From Arenibacter sp. F20364 (GTDB taxonomy: Bacteria > Bacteroidota > Bacteroidia > Flavobacteriales > Flavobacteriaceae), in the NCBI RefSeq assembly GCF_023015905.1, contig NZ_JALKBD010000015.1, positions 1-64,000 of the forward strand: a DNA stretch of 64,000 bases, given 5' to 3'. A model generated the notes under the pieces. It was given only the letters and a program-made list of their open reading frames with translations, had not been told where the DNA came from and ran no database searches. The position numbers and the translations under genes are program-made. Each line of letters begins with the position of its first letter. Within the stretch, counting starts at the first letter, position 1. Of this stretch, positions 56,174 to 64,000 are shown piece by piece.

Positions 56174-57742
56174 ATGAACCTTACTATTAAGGACACCTTT
56201 AATACTGAACTCCCAGCAGACCATCTCAAGGAAAATACGAGAAGACAGGTTATGCAGGCATGCTTCTCATTTGTTACACCAAAATCAACCTCAAAACCAG
56301 GTATAGTCCATGCTTCGAAGGAGTTGGCCCGGGATCTTGGGCTTACCGAAAATGATCTCAAGTCGGAGGAGTTCAAAAATATATTTACCGGAAACTCGAT
56401 ATTACCTGACACGAATCCTTACGCCATGTGCTACGGCGGGCACCAATTTGGCAATTGGGCCGGACAACTGGGAGATGGCAGGGCCATTAATTTATTTGAA
56501 GTCAACCACAATAATAAACAATGGGCACTTCAACTTAAAGGTGCCGGGGAAACCCCTTATTCCAGAACCGCCGATGGGCTGGCGGTATTACGTTCCTCTA
56601 TTAGGGAGTATTTGTGCAGTGAAGCCATGTACCACCTAGGAGTGCCCACCACCAGAGCATTATCATTGGCCCTTACAGGAGACCAGGTTTTAAGGGATGT
56701 GCTATACAATGGCAATCCCGAATACGAAAAAGGAGCCGTGGTATGTAGAGTGGCACCTACCTTTTTACGCTTTGGAAATTTTGAAATTTTTTCGGCCCGA
56801 CAGGATAAAAAGACTTTAAAGACACTCAGCGATTATACCATAAGGCATTTCTTTCCCCACTTAAAGGAGGGCACAAAAGAAGGTTATCTTGACTTTTTTA
56901 GGGAGGTTACCAATAGTACTCTGGATATGATCATTCATTGGCAACGTGTAGGCTTTGTACACGGGGTAATGAATACGGATAATATGTCCATTCTTGGCCT
57001 CACCATAGATTACGGTCCCTACGGATGGCTGGAAGGTTATGAGGAGGGGTGGACCCCCAATACCACAGACCGACAATATAAACGCTATAGATATGGTAAT
57101 CAAATAAACATTGGCCTTTGGAATCTGTACCAATTGGCAAATGCCCTCTTCCCTTTGATAGAGGATGCCAAACCACTTGAAGCGATATTGAAGGAATACC
57201 TTGAAAATTATGCCACAAAATATCTGTCGATGATGAAATCGAAAATTGGACTTTTTAAACCGGACGGGAACGACCCAGAACTATTGGCCAGATTGGAGAG
57301 CAATTTGCAATTGACAGAAACGGACATGACCATCTTTTTTAGAAATCTAAGCCACATAGCTAAAGATAGCCCTACAAATGACAACTTCTTAGCCCCCGTA
57401 TGGGATGCCTTTTACGTCCAAGAAGAAGTTAAGGGCCATATCCTTGAAAAATGGAAGTTATGGTTCACCGACTATAAAAGTAGATTGCAAAAGGAAAGTA
57501 TCAGTGATGGGGAAAGAGCTGAAAAAATGAATAAGGTAAATCCAAAGTATGTTCTAAGAAATTACATGGCACAATTGGCCATAGACGGGGCGGACAAAGG
57601 GGATCACACACTAATAAATGAATTTTTCCAACTTTTGAAGCATCCGTACCAAGAACAATCCACAGCCGAAAAATGGTTCGCGAAACGACCGGAATGGGCA
57701 AGACACAAAGTAGGGTGTTCCATGCTTTCCTGTAGTTCCTAA
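56174..57742 (+). CDS. selO: Protein adenylyltransferase SelO
   Basis: 522 residues from the ATG at 56174; the frame extends to a TTG five codons earlier, which is rejected. SelO signatures are present: AMCYGGHQFGNWAGQLGDGRAI, KGAGETPYSRTADGLAVLRSSIREYLCSEAMYHLGVPTTRALSL, GVMNTDNMSILGLTIDYGPYGWLEGY and a cysteine-rich end (HKVGCSMLSCSS). The family has a pseudokinase fold that transfers AMP to Ser/Thr/Tyr and is linked to oxidative stress. It sits between the methionine sulfoxide reductases and a small unknown gene. Confidence 0.94.
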   Translation: MNLTIKDTFNTELPADHLKENTRRQVMQACFSFVTPKSTSKPGIVHASKELARDLGLTENDLKSEEFKNIFTGNSILPDTNPYAMCYGGHQFGNWAGQLGDGRAINLFEVNHNNKQWALQLKGAGETPYSRTADGLAVLRSSIREYLCSEAMYHLGVPTTRALSLALTGDQVLRDVLYNGNPEYEKGAVVCRVAPTFLRFGNFEIFSARQDKKTLKTLSDYTIRHFFPHLKEGTKEGYLDFFREVTNSTLDMIIHWQRVGFVHGVMNTDNMSILGLTIDYGPYGWLEGYEEGWTPNTTDRQYKRYRYGNQINIGLWNLYQLANALFPLIEDAKPLEAILKEYLENYATKYLSMMKSKIGLFKPDGNDPELLARLESNLQLTETDMTIFFRNLSHIAKDSPTNDNFLAPVWDAFYVQEEVKGHILEKWKLWFTDYKSRLQKESISDGERAEKMNKVNPKYVLRNYMAQLAIDGADKGDHTLINEFFQLLKHPYQEQSTAEKWFAKRPEWARHKVGCSMLSCSS

Positions 57743-57770
57743 ACCCGGATACCATTAACTTCTTGGCACT

Positions 57771-58022
57771 ATGCTATCAACAAAAATTAAAGCCATTCCA
57801 TTGGGTTACTCCTCCGTCCTATTTCGGAACAAAAAATATGCCCTTACCCGTACCGATTTTAATAAGGGCAAGAGTATCAAGATTTATGCAGAGGAATTGG
57901 GCGGCAACGATTTTATAAGTTTTAACTTTTATCATTCGGAAAAGGTAGAAAAATTAAACCCCTGTGAAATGACGGCAGAAAAGGTGATCGACTTTTTGAA
58001 TAATCACCTCTTGCTACAATAG
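57771..58022 (+). CDS. Small conserved-looking protein of unknown function
   Basis: 83 residues with no signal peptide or membrane segment. It contains alternating hydrophobic/basic strands (KAIPLGYSSVLFRNKKYALTRTDFNKGKSIKIYAEELGGNDFISFNFY) and a C-terminal helix (MTAEKVIDFLNNHLL), suggesting a small alpha/beta fold. No family is recognised. It follows selO by 28 bases and ends before a shared terminator, so it is likely the last gene of the GNAT-selO unit. The codon use looks normal for the region. Confidence 0.7.
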   Translation: MLSTKIKAIPLGYSSVLFRNKKYALTRTDFNKGKSIKIYAEELGGNDFISFNFYHSEKVEKLNPCEMTAEKVIDFLNNHLLLQ

Positions 58023-58047
58023 GCATCACCAAAATGAACTTCATAAA

Positions 58048-58072
58048 AAAACCTGCTCTATGAGCAGGTTTT
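58048..58072. terminator. Bidirectional terminator between the selO unit and prc
   Basis: AAAACCTGCTC (58048-58058) pairs with GAGCAGGTTTT (58062-58072) around three bases. It is placed 25 bases after the small gene and 22 bases after the convergent prc stop. Confidence 0.9.
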
Positions 58073-58094
58073 ATCTTCTTATTGCTATCCACAA

Positions 58095-60263
58095 TTAACC
58101 TTTTACACTGGCCAATTTAGAGTTATTTATATTGCTAATTTTTAAATCCTGTAAAACGTTAACAGCTTCCTCTACATATACATCCTTGGCCAAATCCTTA
58201 TGCCAACGGTCGCGCTTTTCCCTTAAAACAGAATCCTGTGTGAATAATTCTTTTTCATACTGCAAGGATTCAAATGTCAGATGGGAATCATAATCCGATA
58301 TCTTTTTGAAATACTTGGCCTTTTCTTTATCCAGTTCCAATCCCTTCTTATATTCCTCATATTTCAAAGAAACTACAGTTTCATCCTGCGCTTTTTTGAT
58401 CCATTGTGCATTTTCTTCGATTAATCCTATCTGAGGATTCTGTGCCATTCTTTTAGTGCTGCTGGCGATGGTAGCCTCATAATCAATATAGCCTTCCCAA
58501 GGGGTGTACTCCGCCGGGGAGATTTTATCCCAGGTTAGCGGATTTTCCTGATCCCTTTCCCCAAGATCAATATAACTATAACGATCTGGAACAACAACAT
58601 CGCTCTTAACACCTTCCAATTGGGTTGACCCCCCATTAATTCTATAGAATTTTTGGGTAGTAAGCTTTATAGCTCCAAGATCTCCGTGCTCATTGCCCCT
58701 TACAATATTCTCCAAGGGGATAACATTTTGAACCGTTCCTTTCCCAAAGGTCTGTTTACTACCGATAACCACACCTCTTTTATAATCTTGCATGGCTGCG
58801 GCCAAAATCTCAGAAGCAGATGCCGATAATTCATTAACCAAAATTACCAAAGGTCCATCCCATTGTATACGTTCATCCTTGTCATTATAAACCTCAGGTT
58901 TTTTATCGGTAGACCTAACCTGTACAATTGGTCCGTCCTTAATAAACAAACCAGCCATTTCAACAACTGTTTTAAGAGACCCTCCACCATTATCACGTAG
59001 ATCTAGGATTAGTCCCTCGGCTCCGGCCTGTTTTAATCTTTCCACTTCTTGGGCCACATCCGTAGCGGCATTTCTTTCATTATAGTCCTCAAAATCCACA
59101 TAAAATTTAGGTAAATTTATGAGTCCATATTTTTGATTGCCCTTTATGATGGCGGCAGATTTGGCATAAGACTCCTCCAATTCAACTACATCACGGGTGA
59201 GGGAGATTACCACAAGGGAACCATCCACCTTTCTAACCGTCAAATCTACTATAGTACCTTTGGGGCCTTTAATAAATTTAATGGCATCATCTAAACGCAT
59301 ACCTACAATATCGACGGGTGTTTCGCCATTTTGTCCTACTTTCAAAATCTCATCACCAACTTCCAACTGCTGATCTCTCCATACCGGCCCACCGGATATA
59401 ATCTCTACTATTTTAGTCTGATCTTTTTTCTTTTGCAATCGGGCTCCAATACCTTCAAATTTACCGGACATACTGGTATCAAATTTTTCCTTGTCATCTG
59501 GAGCAAAATAGAATGTATGAGGATCAAACACCTCAACTATAGTATTCAGGTATTGTACAAACCAATCTTTACGTTCAAGGTCATCCACAAAATCGAAGTA
59601 ATCATCCAAGGTATTTTTGGTAGATTCCCTGGCAGCCTTTTCAGCTTCTGCAGGGGTTAATGGTTCCGCAGTGCTGTTTTCCTCGGCCACGGCATCAAAT
59701 TCATCACCCTCTGTAGCGGCTATGGCAGATTCTTTGTTCAAATTCAGTTTGGAATCATAAGTTCCCAAAGTGGCATATTTTAACTGCTTTCTCCAGCGCT
59801 CCTTAAGATCTTTACGGGAGTCCACATATCCTTGTCCATCATAATTGATCTCAATGGTCTCATCCACTTTGTAGTCAAAAGGTTCCTCCAAAACCTCCTT
59901 ATAAATTTCTTTGGCGTCGTCCATTCGCATCAATAAGCGCTGGTAGACCATATCAAAAAAAGTTATATCTGTATTCTTTATCTGATCATCCAATTGAAAC
60001 TTGTATTTTTCAAATTCCTGAATGTCACTTTCCAAAAAATATCGTTTGGTGGGATCCAAAATATCCAAAAAGCCTTCGAAAACATTAACGGAAAAATCAT
60101 CGTTAATATCCTTTGGCTGATAATGGCCTCGTTCCAAAACATAAGTGATAAGGTCCAATAACAATTTGTCCTTATCATCGGTTTCAAATGATTTGTTTGT
60201 AAAACTGCATGAAGCTACTGCAACAAGCATTACAATTAATGCGTAGGCTAAATTTCTTTTCAT
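58095..60263 (-). CDS. prc: Tail-specific protease Prc (S41 family) lipoprotein
   Basis: 722 residues. The signal ends in VASC (lipobox, Cys19). The N-terminal Tsp domain is followed by PDZ (FEGIGARLQKKKDQTKIVEIISGGPVWRDQQLEVGDEILKVGQ, about 275-360) and the S41 catalytic domain with the Ser-Lys dyad: VNELSASASEILAAAMQDYKRG (Ser in SASASE) and GSKQTFGKGTVQN (Lys). A C-terminal helical DUF3340-like region closes it. It degrades periplasmic proteins with hydrophobic C-termini. It is its own unit; a hairpin lies in its leader at 60293-60321. Confidence 0.95.
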   Translation of the reverse strand: MKRNLAYALIVMLVAVASCSFTNKSFETDDKDKLLLDLITYVLERGHYQPKDINDDFSVNVFEGFLDILDPTKRYFLESDIQEFEKYKFQLDDQIKNTDITFFDMVYQRLLMRMDDAKEIYKEVLEEPFDYKVDETIEINYDGQGYVDSRKDLKERWRKQLKYATLGTYDSKLNLNKESAIAATEGDEFDAVAEENSTAEPLTPAEAEKAARESTKNTLDDYFDFVDDLERKDWFVQYLNTIVEVFDPHTFYFAPDDKEKFDTSMSGKFEGIGARLQKKKDQTKIVEIISGGPVWRDQQLEVGDEILKVGQNGETPVDIVGMRLDDAIKFIKGPKGTIVDLTVRKVDGSLVVISLTRDVVELEESYAKSAAIIKGNQKYGLINLPKFYVDFEDYNERNAATDVAQEVERLKQAGAEGLILDLRDNGGGSLKTVVEMAGLFIKDGPIVQVRSTDKKPEVYNDKDERIQWDGPLVILVNELSASASEILAAAMQDYKRGVVIGSKQTFGKGTVQNVIPLENIVRGNEHGDLGAIKLTTQKFYRINGGSTQLEGVKSDVVVPDRYSYIDLGERDQENPLTWDKISPAEYTPWEGYIDYEATIASSTKRMAQNPQIGLIEENAQWIKKAQDETVVSLKYEEYKKGLELDKEKAKYFKKISDYDSHLTFESLQYEKELFTQDSVLREKRDRWHKDLAKDVYVEEAVNVLQDLKISNINNSKLASVKG

Positions 60264-60480
60264 CTATTCTTTTTTATTATTTTTCCACATTTGGGGTGTT
60301 TTTTAAAACAAAAATCACCCCTCCCTTTTGTAAACTTGTAATCATCTAAAATTAATCAAACCACCACTGCAATCCAAGTTTTGCCATATAAAAGTGGTCT
60401 AACATGCCAATTACCCTAAGATAACGAAAAAATCGTGCCATATTATACCTATATGTCATTAATCTTTTGTTAATATCTCA

Positions 60481-60495
60481 ATTGTCCAGGACAAT
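60481..60495. promoter_or_regulatory. Palindromic candidate operator in the prc-surE region
   Basis: ATTGTCCAGGACAAT is a perfect 7-1-7 palindrome, the size of a dimeric repressor site. It lies 123 bases before the surE ATG and 217 bases before the prc ATG. Confidence 0.4.
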
Positions 60496-60592
60496 CCCAA
60501 AGGTTGGAGCTAAAGTTCAATTTCCATAAATTCAGGGCGAAATTCCAATATTTACCCTTCTTAATTGAAAAAGCGATAATAGATTAAAAACG

Positions 60593-60600
60593 TATTTTTG
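60593..60600 (+). promoter_or_regulatory. Candidate -7 box of surE
   Basis: TATTTTTG matches TAnnTTTG and ends 18 bases before the ATG at 60619. A TTG in the same frame overlaps the box itself, which rules it out as the start codon. Confidence 0.55.
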
Positions 60601-60618
60601 CAGCATAAATTATATACC

Positions 60619-61398
60619 ATGACGAAACCTTTGATCCTAGTCACGAATGACGACGGAATTACAGCTCCCGGCTTAAGGGCATTGATACGATTTATGAAGG
60701 AATTGGGAGATGTGGTGGTAGTGGCCCCGGACAGTCCACAATCGGGAATGGGGCATGCCATAACCATAGACAACACCCTCTACATAAAAAAGCTCAATGC
60801 AGATTTGGACAACGGCTCCATTGAAGAATACAGTTGCAGCGGAACGCCGGCCGACTGTGTAAAACTCGGGCTGCAGGAACTCTTGGGCAGAAAACCAGAT
60901 CTTTGTGTAAGTGGTATTAACCATGGATCCAATTCCTCTATCAACGTGATTTATTCGGGCACCATGAGTGCAGCTATAGAAGCCGGTATCGAAGGAATTC
61001 CCGCCATAGGTTTTTCCCTATGTGATTATTCCTGGAATGCTGACTTTGAAGCCAGCAAGGAAGCAGTCCAAAAAATAGTCCGGGAAGCCCTATTAAATGG
61101 TATCCCCAAAGGGGTTGTACTCAATGTAAATATTCCCAAAACCGACAATATGACACCCAAGGGCATAAAAATATGCAGACAGGCACGTGCTAATTGGAAA
61201 GAAAAATTTGACAAAAGAACCAACCCCAGTGGCAAGGAATATTATTGGCTAACCGGAGAGTTTGAACTGTTGGACAAGGGAGAGGATACAGATGAATATG
61301 CCCTGTCCCAAGGATATGTTTCGGTAGTCCCCACCCAATTCGACTTAACGGCCCACCATGCCATTCAACACATAAACAATTGGACACTAAATGATTAA
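60619..61398 (+). CDS. surE: 5'/3'-nucleotidase SurE
   Basis: 259 residues from the ATG at 60619. The metal site is present: LVTNDDGITAPGLRALIRFM (Asp-Asp), APDSPQSGMGHAIT, CSGTPADCVKLGL and SGINHGSNSSINVIYSGTMSAAIEAG. It hydrolyses nucleoside monophosphates and contributes to stress survival. The next small gene overlaps its end by eight bases, and lpxB follows, so the three may be one operon. Confidence 0.95.
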   Translation: MTKPLILVTNDDGITAPGLRALIRFMKELGDVVVVAPDSPQSGMGHAITIDNTLYIKKLNADLDNGSIEEYSCSGTPADCVKLGLQELLGRKPDLCVSGINHGSNSSINVIYSGTMSAAIEAGIEGIPAIGFSLCDYSWNADFEASKEAVQKIVREALLNGIPKGVVLNVNIPKTDNMTPKGIKICRQARANWKEKFDKRTNPSGKEYYWLTGEFELLDKGEDTDEYALSQGYVSVVPTQFDLTAHHAIQHINNWTLND

Positions 61399-61672
61399 AA
61401 AAGAAATATTTATCGGATTAATTGTTGGTATCATTGCCAATACCATTGGAACCTTACTGTATATAATAATCTTTTCGGATTTAGGCATTGTAGAAACATA
61501 CCATGCTGCAGTTCAGGAGGGACACGTAGGCAGTTTATTAGCCTTAGGGGCCATCCTAAATTTGGTTGCTTTTTTTGGTTTTTTAAGATTACGTCGCGAT
61601 TATAGGGCCAGGGGTGTTATGATAGCCACCCTTTTGACCGCTATGTTAATATTGTATTATAAAGTTTTTTAG
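61391..61672 (+). CDS. Small membrane protein of unknown function
   Basis: 93 residues with three predicted membrane helices (about 5-28, 44-63 and 73-91: FIGLIVGIIANTIGTLLYIIIF, SLLALGAILNLVAFFGFL and VMIATLLTAMLILYY). It overlaps surE by eight bases and precedes lpxB by 48. No family is recognised. Translational coupling with surE is likely. An envelope role is suggested only by the neighbours. Confidence 0.8.
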   Translation: MIKKEIFIGLIVGIIANTIGTLLYIIIFSDLGIVETYHAAVQEGHVGSLLALGAILNLVAFFGFLRLRRDYRARGVMIATLLTAMLILYYKVF

Positions 61673-61720
61673 GTTCCCGATAATGGCGGCACAACACAAT
61701 AAACCACAGAAACTAAACGG

Positions 61721-62845
61721 ATGAAATACTATATCATCGCTGGGGAGGCATCAGGGGACCTACATGGGTCCAACCTCATTAAAGCCATCAAAAAAAAGGA
61801 CTCGGAAGCGGATATACGTTGTTGGGGTGGCGATTTAATGAAAGCCGCAGGAGGTAGCCTGGTAAAACATTACAAGGAAATGGCCTTTATGGGCTTCCTC
61901 GAAGTCATAACAAATATTAATCAAATTTTCAAAAATATCGCCTTTTGCAAGGAAGATATTAGCGATTTTAATCCAGACGTAATAGTCTTTATAGATTATT
62001 CCGGGTTTAATCTTAGAATAGCCTCTTGGGCAAAGAAAAATCATTTTAAAACCAATTACTACATTTCTCCACAAATATGGGCCTCTAGGGAAGGAAGAAT
62101 CCATAAAATTAAAAGGGATATCGATGCAATGCACGTAATTCTTCCTTTTGAAAAGGAATTTTATGAAAAAAAGCATCACTATCCCGTTAATTTTGTTGGC
62201 CATCCGCTTATAGACGCTATCGGGGATATTCCCAGGACAGCCGATAAAAAATTTAGGGAAGGGAATAATTTAGATTTGCAAAAGCCTATTATTGCTTTAT
62301 TACCGGGGAGCAGAAAACAAGAAGTTCAAAAAATGCTTACCCTCATGTTATCGGTAACCGAATCTTTCCCGGAATATCAATTTGTAATTGCAGGGGCACC
62401 CAGTTTGGATGTGGAGTTTTATCAGCCTTTTCTAAAATCGTCCCAGGTAAGTTTAATTTCCAACAAGACCTATGATCTATTAAGTCTGTCCTATGCTGCC
62501 TTGGTTACCAGCGGGACCGCCACCTTGGAAACGGCACTTTTTAAGATACCCCAAGTAGTCTGTTACCGGGCCAATTGGATCTCCTACCAAATTGCAAAAA
62601 GAATCATAACCCTAAAGTTTATTTCACTAGTAAATTTAATAATGGACAAAGAGGTTGTGAAAGAGCTTATCCAAAACGATCTGAATACCAAAAACCTGAC
62701 CAAGGAGCTCGACAAAATTTTGAACGGCCCCGAAAGAAAAAAGCAGTTTGAAGCCTATTACGAATTGGAAAAAAAACTTGGAGGCAAGGGCGCCAGTGAG
62801 AAAGCAGCATCTTTAATTGTCCAAAGCGCCCAATTGGATCATTAA
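61721..62845 (+). CDS. lpxB: Lipid-A-disaccharide synthase LpxB
   Basis: 374 residues, GT19 family. The N-terminus YYIIAGEASGDLHGSNLIKAIK is the LpxB signature; FVGHPLIDAI and ALLPGSRKQEVQKMLTLML follow, and the donor-binding end contains LVTSGTATLETALFKIPQVVCYRAN. It joins UDP-2,3-diacylglucosamine and lipid X to make the lipid A disaccharide at the inner membrane. No separate promoter was evident, and it probably belongs to the surE operon. Confidence 0.96.
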   Translation: MKYYIIAGEASGDLHGSNLIKAIKKKDSEADIRCWGGDLMKAAGGSLVKHYKEMAFMGFLEVITNINQIFKNIAFCKEDISDFNPDVIVFIDYSGFNLRIASWAKKNHFKTNYYISPQIWASREGRIHKIKRDIDAMHVILPFEKEFYEKKHHYPVNFVGHPLIDAIGDIPRTADKKFREGNNLDLQKPIIALLPGSRKQEVQKMLTLMLSVTESFPEYQFVIAGAPSLDVEFYQPFLKSSQVSLISNKTYDLLSLSYAALVTSGTATLETALFKIPQVVCYRANWISYQIAKRIITLKFISLVNLIMDKEVVKELIQNDLNTKNLTKELDKILNGPERKKQFEAYYELEKKLGGKGASEKAASLIVQSAQLDH

Positions 62846-62995
62846 AATAATTTACACTTGAAGGTACATTTGCCCTCCATTTTGACTATAATGAAACTGC
62901 CGACCCAAGCTTGAAAAAAAGGAATCAATGGCGATTTAACTTGAGGTGATTATAAGGGTTTTCCGAAAAAAATGACGGATTTGAAATTAATTATT

Positions 62996-63003
62996 TAAAT
63001 TTG
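62996..63003 (+). promoter_or_regulatory. Candidate -7 box of the NlpC/P60 gene
   Basis: TAAATTTG matches TAnnTTTG and ends 28 bases before the ATG at 63032. Confidence 0.4.
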
Positions 63004-63031
63004 ATATCCAAGAGCACTAACTTTTACTTGG

Positions 63032-63592
63032 ATGATTCAAAGATTTCTTTCTTTATTCCTAATTATTTTGCTGGTTGGCTGCGGTGCGGCCAAGAATAAA
63101 AATGCCTCACGCGAAGAAAGGAAAATAACTGTTGAAGCTTCGGAAAAACCAACCGAGATAAAAGGTGAAACGCCTTTGGGCAGGGAGTCAATAAGTAAAC
63201 CACTTGCAAAAAAAACCCAACAAATCATAAATACAGCCCTTACATTTTCGGGCACACGCTATAAATTCGGAGGTACTACCAACAATGGCATGGATTGCTC
63301 GGGCCTGTTATACGTAGCCTTCGGTGAACACGATATTCAATTGCCAAGAGCCTCTTATCAAATGGCAGAGGAAGGTCAAAAAATAAATTTGAAGGAGGTT
63401 GACAAGGGCGACCTACTTTTTTTTGGAACCTCCAGAAGAAAAAACAACATAAACCATGTAGGCCTGGTGGTCCAGGTAGATGGGGATGATATAAAATTCA
63501 TTCATTCCACCTCGTCCCGAGGTGTTATAGTTTCCTCTTTGCAGGAGGGTTATTGGAACTACGCCTTTATCAAGGCGGCCCGGGTCCTGTAG
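63032..63592 (+). CDS. NlpC/P60 (C40) cell-wall peptidase lipoprotein
   Basis: 186 residues. The signal ends in LLVGC (lipobox, Cys17). After a charged linker the C40 domain has FSGTRYKFGGTTNNGMDCSGLLYVAFGEHDIQLPRASYQMAEEG (catalytic Cys), KGDLLFFGTSRRKNNINHVGLVV (His) and IHSTSSRGVIVSSLQEGYWNYAFIKAARVL. It would cleave peptidoglycan cross-bridges between D-Glu and the diamino acid. The comEC start is two bases after its stop codon. Confidence 0.93.
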   Translation: MIQRFLSLFLIILLVGCGAAKNKNASREERKITVEASEKPTEIKGETPLGRESISKPLAKKTQQIINTALTFSGTRYKFGGTTNNGMDCSGLLYVAFGEHDIQLPRASYQMAEEGQKINLKEVDKGDLLFFGTSRRKNNINHVGLVVQVDGDDIKFIHSTSSRGVIVSSLQEGYWNYAFIKAARVL

Positions 63593-63593
63593 C

Positions 63594-64000
63594 ATGCGAT
63601 TGCTGCAGTTTACGGCCGTAAAGCTCACCTTATGCCTAATCTGTGGAATTTTAATTGGATATTACCTACGTCCGCCACTTCCACTATCTTTTTCCATAGT
63701 TTTTGTTTCAATAATCCTATTGGGAATTATTTTTGTAAATAACAAAAAAGCTCCCTCACTACTTTTCGGAATTTTAACCGGATTTTTAACTATAGCCATT
63801 GGCATATTTAGCCTAAGCTTAAGTGAATCCAAAAACATTGGCCAGCATTACAGCCAACAATTGTCGGAAGAAAATAGGCTCTTTACTTTAAAAATTAGAG
63901 AAGTTTTAAAACCTAATAGCTATTCAGATAGATATGTAGTCCATATTAAAAGCATGGACAGCTTACAGGTTTCAGGCAAAGTACTATTGAATATAACGGC
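63594..64000 (+). CDS. comEC: ComEC/Rec2-type competence channel, 5' part only
   Basis: The first 135 codons of a gene that leaves the right edge. From the ATG at 63594 the protein has three consecutive membrane helices (FTAVKLTLCLICGILIGYYL, LPLSFSIVFVSIILLGIIFV and LLFGILTGFLTIAIGIFSL), then a soluble OB-like start (ENRLFTLKIREVLKPNSYSDRYVVHIKS). This is the layout of the DUF4131 N-terminal part of Bacteroidota ComEC proteins, which form the inner-membrane channel for DNA uptake. The competence and lactamase-like domains would be outside the window, so the call depends on the N-terminus only. Confidence 0.78.
   Translation, partial: MRLLQFTAVKLTLCLICGILIGYYLRPPLPLSFSIVFVSIILLGIIFVNNKKAPSLLFGILTGFLTIAIGIFSLSLSESKNIGQHYSQQLSEENRLFTLKIREVLKPNSYSDRYVVHIKSMDSLQVSGKVLLNIT

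Larger units (their letters stand above)
60264..60618. other. Divergent prc-surE intergenic region with inverted repeats
   Basis: 355 bases without a gene. It holds the prc leader hairpin GGGGTG(T)TTTTT/AAAAA(T)CACCCC at 60293-60321, a 15-base palindrome ATTGTCC-A-GGACAAT at 60481-60495, and the surE -7 box at 60593-60600. The rest is AT-rich with no further structure seen. Confidence 0.6.

Noticed and set aside
60598-60618. TTG start for surE
   Set aside because: The TTG lies inside the -7 box, so it would not be transcribed; ATG at 60619 fits the SurE N-terminus.

Overview
The window is chromosomal DNA of a member of the Bacteroidota, almost certainly a marine-type Flavobacteriaceae. The evidence is a complete gldK-gldL-gldM-gldN block (type IX secretion and gliding motor), AT-rich coding sequence, absence of Shine-Dalgarno sites, recurrent TAnnTTTG promoter -7 boxes, and typical flavobacterial neighbourhoods (miaB to groEL, purH to rodA). 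The genus cannot be fixed from the sequence alone. No rRNA, tRNA, CRISPR array, insertion sequence or prophage was seen.

Layout. (1) 1-8939: a minus-strand operon of planctomycete-type exported proteins (two PSD1/DUF1549-DUF1553 cytochrome proteins, one cut by the window edge; a DUF1501 protein; an NHL propeller; a DUF2231-cytochrome-LRR fusion) faces a plus-strand AraC-family regulator. This is the main accessory region. (2) 9044-13821: YceI, an FGE-fold lipoprotein, an M16 peptidase and a small CPXCG zinc protein. (3) 13898-25238: a tripartite RND efflux operon, two tandem plant-like LRR proteins, an ABC-F protein, a DUF983 protein and an FAD oxidoreductase. (4) 25239-25753: a 515-base non-coding stretch with a possible dispersed repeat and the gld terminator. 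(5) 25754-35609: gldN, gldM, gldL, gldK, a degenerate arginase-fold protein, topA and an LVIVD lipoprotein. (6) 35752-42618: miaB, a sigma-54 activator, a heptanucleotide tandem repeat, lptE, a TPR protein, secG, groES and groEL; a sigma-54-like -24/-12 element lies in front of groES. (7) 42644-45800: a metal-associated trio (HMA protein, TonB-dependent receptor, HYC_CC_PP-type protein). (8) 45962-54502: free-methionine-sulfoxide reductase, purH, the rod-shape operon mreBCD-mrdA-rodA, and an exported nuclease. (9) 54685-58022: msrB, msrA, a small acetyltransferase, selO and a small unknown protein. (10) 58095-64000: tail-specific protease, surE, a small membrane protein, lpxB, an NlpC/P60 lipoprotein and the 5' end of comEC.

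How the parts relate. Most of the window is core envelope biology: T9SS motor, LPS transport and synthesis (lptE, lpxB), cell elongation (mre/mrd), protein export (secG), chaperonin, and oxidative-damage repair (three methionine sulfoxide reductases plus selO). The least understood pieces are the multi-cytochrome PSD1 operon, the LRR pair, the arginase-fold protein that has lost half of its metal ligands, and several non-coding inverted repeats placed at promoters or inside operons (topA, gldM-gldN, groES-groEL, mreB-mreC, prc-surE). All start choices are by inspection; several long frames open with TTG or an unlikely N-terminal extension and were shortened to an ATG that begins a signal peptide.
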